64,000 nt of DNA from Bacteroidota bacterium (GTDB lineage Bacteria > Bacteroidota > Bacteroidia > Chitinophagales > Chitinophagaceae): contig JAEZGI010000057.1 in NCBI GenBank assembly GCA_023416995.1, positions 177,172 to 241,171 on the forward strand, written 5' to 3'. The notes beneath the pieces are model-generated. The model had not been told where the DNA came from. It did not search any database and was given only the letters and a program-made list of their open reading frames with translations. This document shows positions 62,294 through 64,000 of this stretch, one piece after another (position 1 is the first letter of the stretch; each line of letters begins with the position of its first letter). The translations under genes were made by a program, and so were the position numbers.

Positions 62294-63007
62294 TCAGATC
62301 TGTGGGGTGGATGGCTTTGTTATATCTTTTTTGAGTTCGTTGAGGTCCTGCAATGTGTCAAGTGCTGATTCTATGCGCCGGCCGGCGGTTTTGCGGATAA
62401 TACCCCGAACCCAGGGCCGACCGATGTGTTTTTCGGAAACAAACAGATAAAAGGCGAAACATAATGGCGTTAGAATCGCCACACAGGTGAGTTGTACCTG
62501 CCACCAGTCACCCGGGTATTGCGATACTAAGTCGACAAAAGACAGGCCGGTAGCTCCAAGGTCCTGGATTGCTTTTGATACGATTAGCGGAAAGCCGACA
62601 AAAGCCGGAATAAAAAGTACGGCTATTCTCATCGAGTTGATCATATGAGTCCGGAGCTTTAAAATGGAAGTCTGCATAAAAACGATATCGTTGCTGTAAT
62701 CCATGCGTTGAATGATAATAATCTGTCGTACGCACATAATGATCGCCGTTATATAAAACGCAAGTAAAGCGAGTGTGGTGGACGCGTACCTGACATCACC
62801 CAAATTATTGGTCAGAAACAATATCAGTAATGTAACCGCTAAAAAATGAAAGCCCATTTCGATGATGCGATACCATAACAGCGAGTTTAAATTCGACTGG
62901 ATCTTTTGTGTTTGCATCTGTTCAACGAAGTGAAGGTTGAGCTTAATTGTTCTTTCAAGTTTTTCATCATAAGCCTCCCACATAGATTTCAAATTGGTCA
63001 GGTCCAT
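62294..63007 (-). CDS. Membrane protein partner of ECF sigma factor
   Basis: About 237 residues. An N-terminal helical segment (MDLTNLKSMWEAYDEKLERT.) precedes four membrane helices (about residues 45-63, 75-97, 125-145 and 175-200). The layout is common in Bacteroidota directly after an ECF sigma gene, where it may act as an anti-sigma or membrane anchor; this is inference, since no known anti-sigma domain (FecR or ASD) is visible. I chose the ATG at 63007, 4 bp from the sigma factor stop; the frame extends to 63058 inside the sigma gene. Confidence 0.75.
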   Translation of the reverse strand: MDLTNLKSMWEAYDEKLERTIKLNLHFVEQMQTQKIQSNLNSLLWYRIIEMGFHFLAVTLLILFLTNNLGDVRYASTTLALLAFYITAIIMCVRQIIIIQRMDYSNDIVFMQTSILKLRTHMINSMRIAVLFIPAFVGFPLIVSKAIQDLGATGLSFVDLVSQYPGDWWQVQLTCVAILTPLCFAFYLFVSEKHIGRPWVRGIIRKTAGRRIESALDTLQDLNELKKDITKPSTPQI

Positions 63008-63011
63008 AATG

Positions 63012-63593
63012 TTATTTTTTTGTGGTTTTAACTTTGTTTGTTTGAGAGCTGTCTTCACTCAATTCATACATATTTGTCGTTCGTGATTGATCATTGTACC
63101 TGATGTCATGAATTTTGGATTTCAGTTTATCCCTGATCCGGTTCATCCTGGTAGCAACATTCGACTCAGATATCCCGGTGATTTCTGCAATATCCCTGTA
63201 AGATTTATCCTCCAGGTACAACAGCATAATCGATCTGTCGATTTCTTTTAAATTTGAAATCAATTGAAACATTATTTCGAATTGCGTTTCAAGTTCTGCC
63301 GCATCATGAGCGTTGTTGTCATATATCACGGTATTTTCAGAAAGAGGCGAGATGCTGGGAACACGCCTGTTTTTTCGGTGGTAAGAAATAGCAACATTTA
63401 GCGCAACCCGGTACATCCAGGTGGTAAATTTGAAGCCCTGGTCAAATCCTTTGTAGGACTTCCACAAGTTATAGATAATCTCCTGGCTAAGGTCTTCTCT
63501 GTCGGTCGCGCCGGCATAGGCACGGGAAATTTTATAGATAATTCCTTTGTGTTGTTGGATCAGTTGAACAAATATTTCATTTGTTGGTTGCAT
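63012..63593 (-). CDS. ECF-type RNA polymerase sigma factor
   Basis: A 193-residue sigma-70 family factor. Region 2 (about 15-85; YAGATDREDLSQEIIYNLWKSYKGF, TWMYRVALNVAISYHRK) reads -10 promoter DNA, and region 4 (about 105-165; EIDRSIMLLYLEDKSYRDIAEITGISESNVATRMNRIRDKL) reads -35. A charged C-terminal tail follows. It is co-transcribed with the downstream membrane protein. The target genes are unknown. Confidence 0.93.
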   Translation of the reverse strand: MQPTNEIFVQLIQQHKGIIYKISRAYAGATDREDLSQEIIYNLWKSYKGFDQGFKFTTWMYRVALNVAISYHRKNRRVPSISPLSENTVIYDNNAHDAAELETQFEIMFQLISNLKEIDRSIMLLYLEDKSYRDIAEITGISESNVATRMNRIRDKLKSKIHDIRYNDQSRTTNMYELSEDSSQTNKVKTTKK

Positions 63594-64000
63594 CGTCTGG
63601 CCAGATCGGTTGCTATATTATTCGCCGTCAGGCGCAAAATATCACACTTTCAGAGGAGTTTATTTTCTGCTTTCAACTATCAGCATCAGTAGTCTTCCCG
63701 GGATTGCTATGAGGGCATTGATAGAGTTCAATGTTGAAGCAGCCGCTATTGCATTGACAAGCTAAAACGACTGCTTGCAGTTAGGATTTTGATGATTACT
63801 GATGATAAGGGAGCACAAAAACGGGTTTTCAAAAATGATTGATATGTCACCCAAAAACCCATGGAAATGACTGAGATGTAACCCATGGGTGTCATATCAA
63901 TCAAAAACCCATAGAAATGACTGATGTCTAACCCATGGTTGACATATCAACAGAAACCCATAGAAATGACTGAGGGTCTAACCCATGGGTGACATATCAA
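63594..64000. other. Right edge, non-coding, with tandem repeats
   Basis: No gene. Upstream region of the sigma factor gene (63594-63800), then a tandem repeat region running off the window end. An inverted copy of the repeat end, TTGATATGTCACCC (about 63838-63851), precedes the first unit. Confidence 0.6.
63851..64000 (+). repeat. Three tandem 50-bp units at the window end
   Basis: 63851-63900, 63901-63950 and 63951-64000 are each exactly 50 bp and share AAACCCAT.GAAATGACTGA and TAACCCATGG, ending in CATATCAA. There are no unique spacers, so it is a minisatellite and not a CRISPR array. The array continues past the window. Confidence 0.9.

Noticed and set aside
63830..64000. Repeat array as a CRISPR
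   Set aside because: The 50-bp units are contiguous and nearly identical along their full length; there are no unique spacers and no cas genes.

Overview
The window looks like a chromosomal segment of a Bacteroidota bacterium, most likely in or near the Chitinophagaceae. The evidence is two large secreted proteins ending in type IX secretion (T9SS type A) sorting domains, many SPII lipoprotein signals and outer-membrane beta-barrels, almost no Shine-Dalgarno sequences, and several boxes matching the Bacteroidota -7 consensus TAnnTTTG. No rRNA, tRNA, insertion sequence, prophage or CRISPR array is visible. The family assignment is inference from protein style, not from a marker gene.

Layout. 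0.2-5 kb: secreted M28 peptidase, a RidA-M19 dipeptidase pair, a DeoR regulator and a YjbR/MmcQ protein. 5-8.3 kb: a PAS sensor kinase, a response regulator fused to a Crp/Fnr-type module, and the di-iron repair protein RIC/ScdA, suggesting redox or nitrosative signalling. 8.4-10.7 kb: outer-membrane protein, zinc alcohol dehydrogenase and a small membrane protein. 10.7-24.8 kb: a signalling block on the minus strand with two PAS kinases, a REC-kinase and a 2145-residue poly-HAMP/GAF/kinase/triple-REC hybrid, interrupted by SGNH hydrolase, exonuclease III and alkaline phosphatase genes. 25-44 kb: mixed metabolic genes, including a T9SS-exported glucose/sorbosone dehydrogenase-like protein, YahK-type reductase, nitronate monooxygenase, DUF3891 protein, FAD oxidoreductase, DEAD/DEAH helicase, a dehydrogenase/HxlR divergent pair with abnormal 5' ends, FG-GAP protein, FMN reductase and a Tat-exported Gfo/Idh/MocA oxidoreductase.

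44.5-48.7 kb: a metal module, with a small CNGKC-motif protein followed by MbnP, MbnH (di-heme), a Cys-rich beta-barrel protein and SCO, most simply read as copper handling without methanobactin. 48.8-57.8 kb: a T9SS protein with its barrel partner, a PQQ-like propeller lipoprotein, a PHB-depolymerase-like esterase, a LytS/LytTR two-component pair and a DUF4091 glycosidase-like lipoprotein. 57.8-64 kb: DUF202 protein, AlkB-like dioxygenase, a small secreted protein plus barrel, the arsenic genes arsR-arsM-arsC with two near-identical operator boxes, an ECF sigma factor with its membrane partner, and a 50-bp tandem repeat running off the window end.

Most worth a second look: (1) both members of the dehydrogenase/HxlR divergent pair lack a usable start, and one base removed from a single TTTTCCCC run repairs both; (2) a probable unannotated small RNA or leader ending in a strong terminator upstream of the copper module; (3) the arsR promoter, where the operator sits on the -7 box and touches the start codon; (4) the 11 x 276-bp HAMP array with a two-unit duplication pattern; (5) the MbnP/MbnH module with its CNGKC partner.
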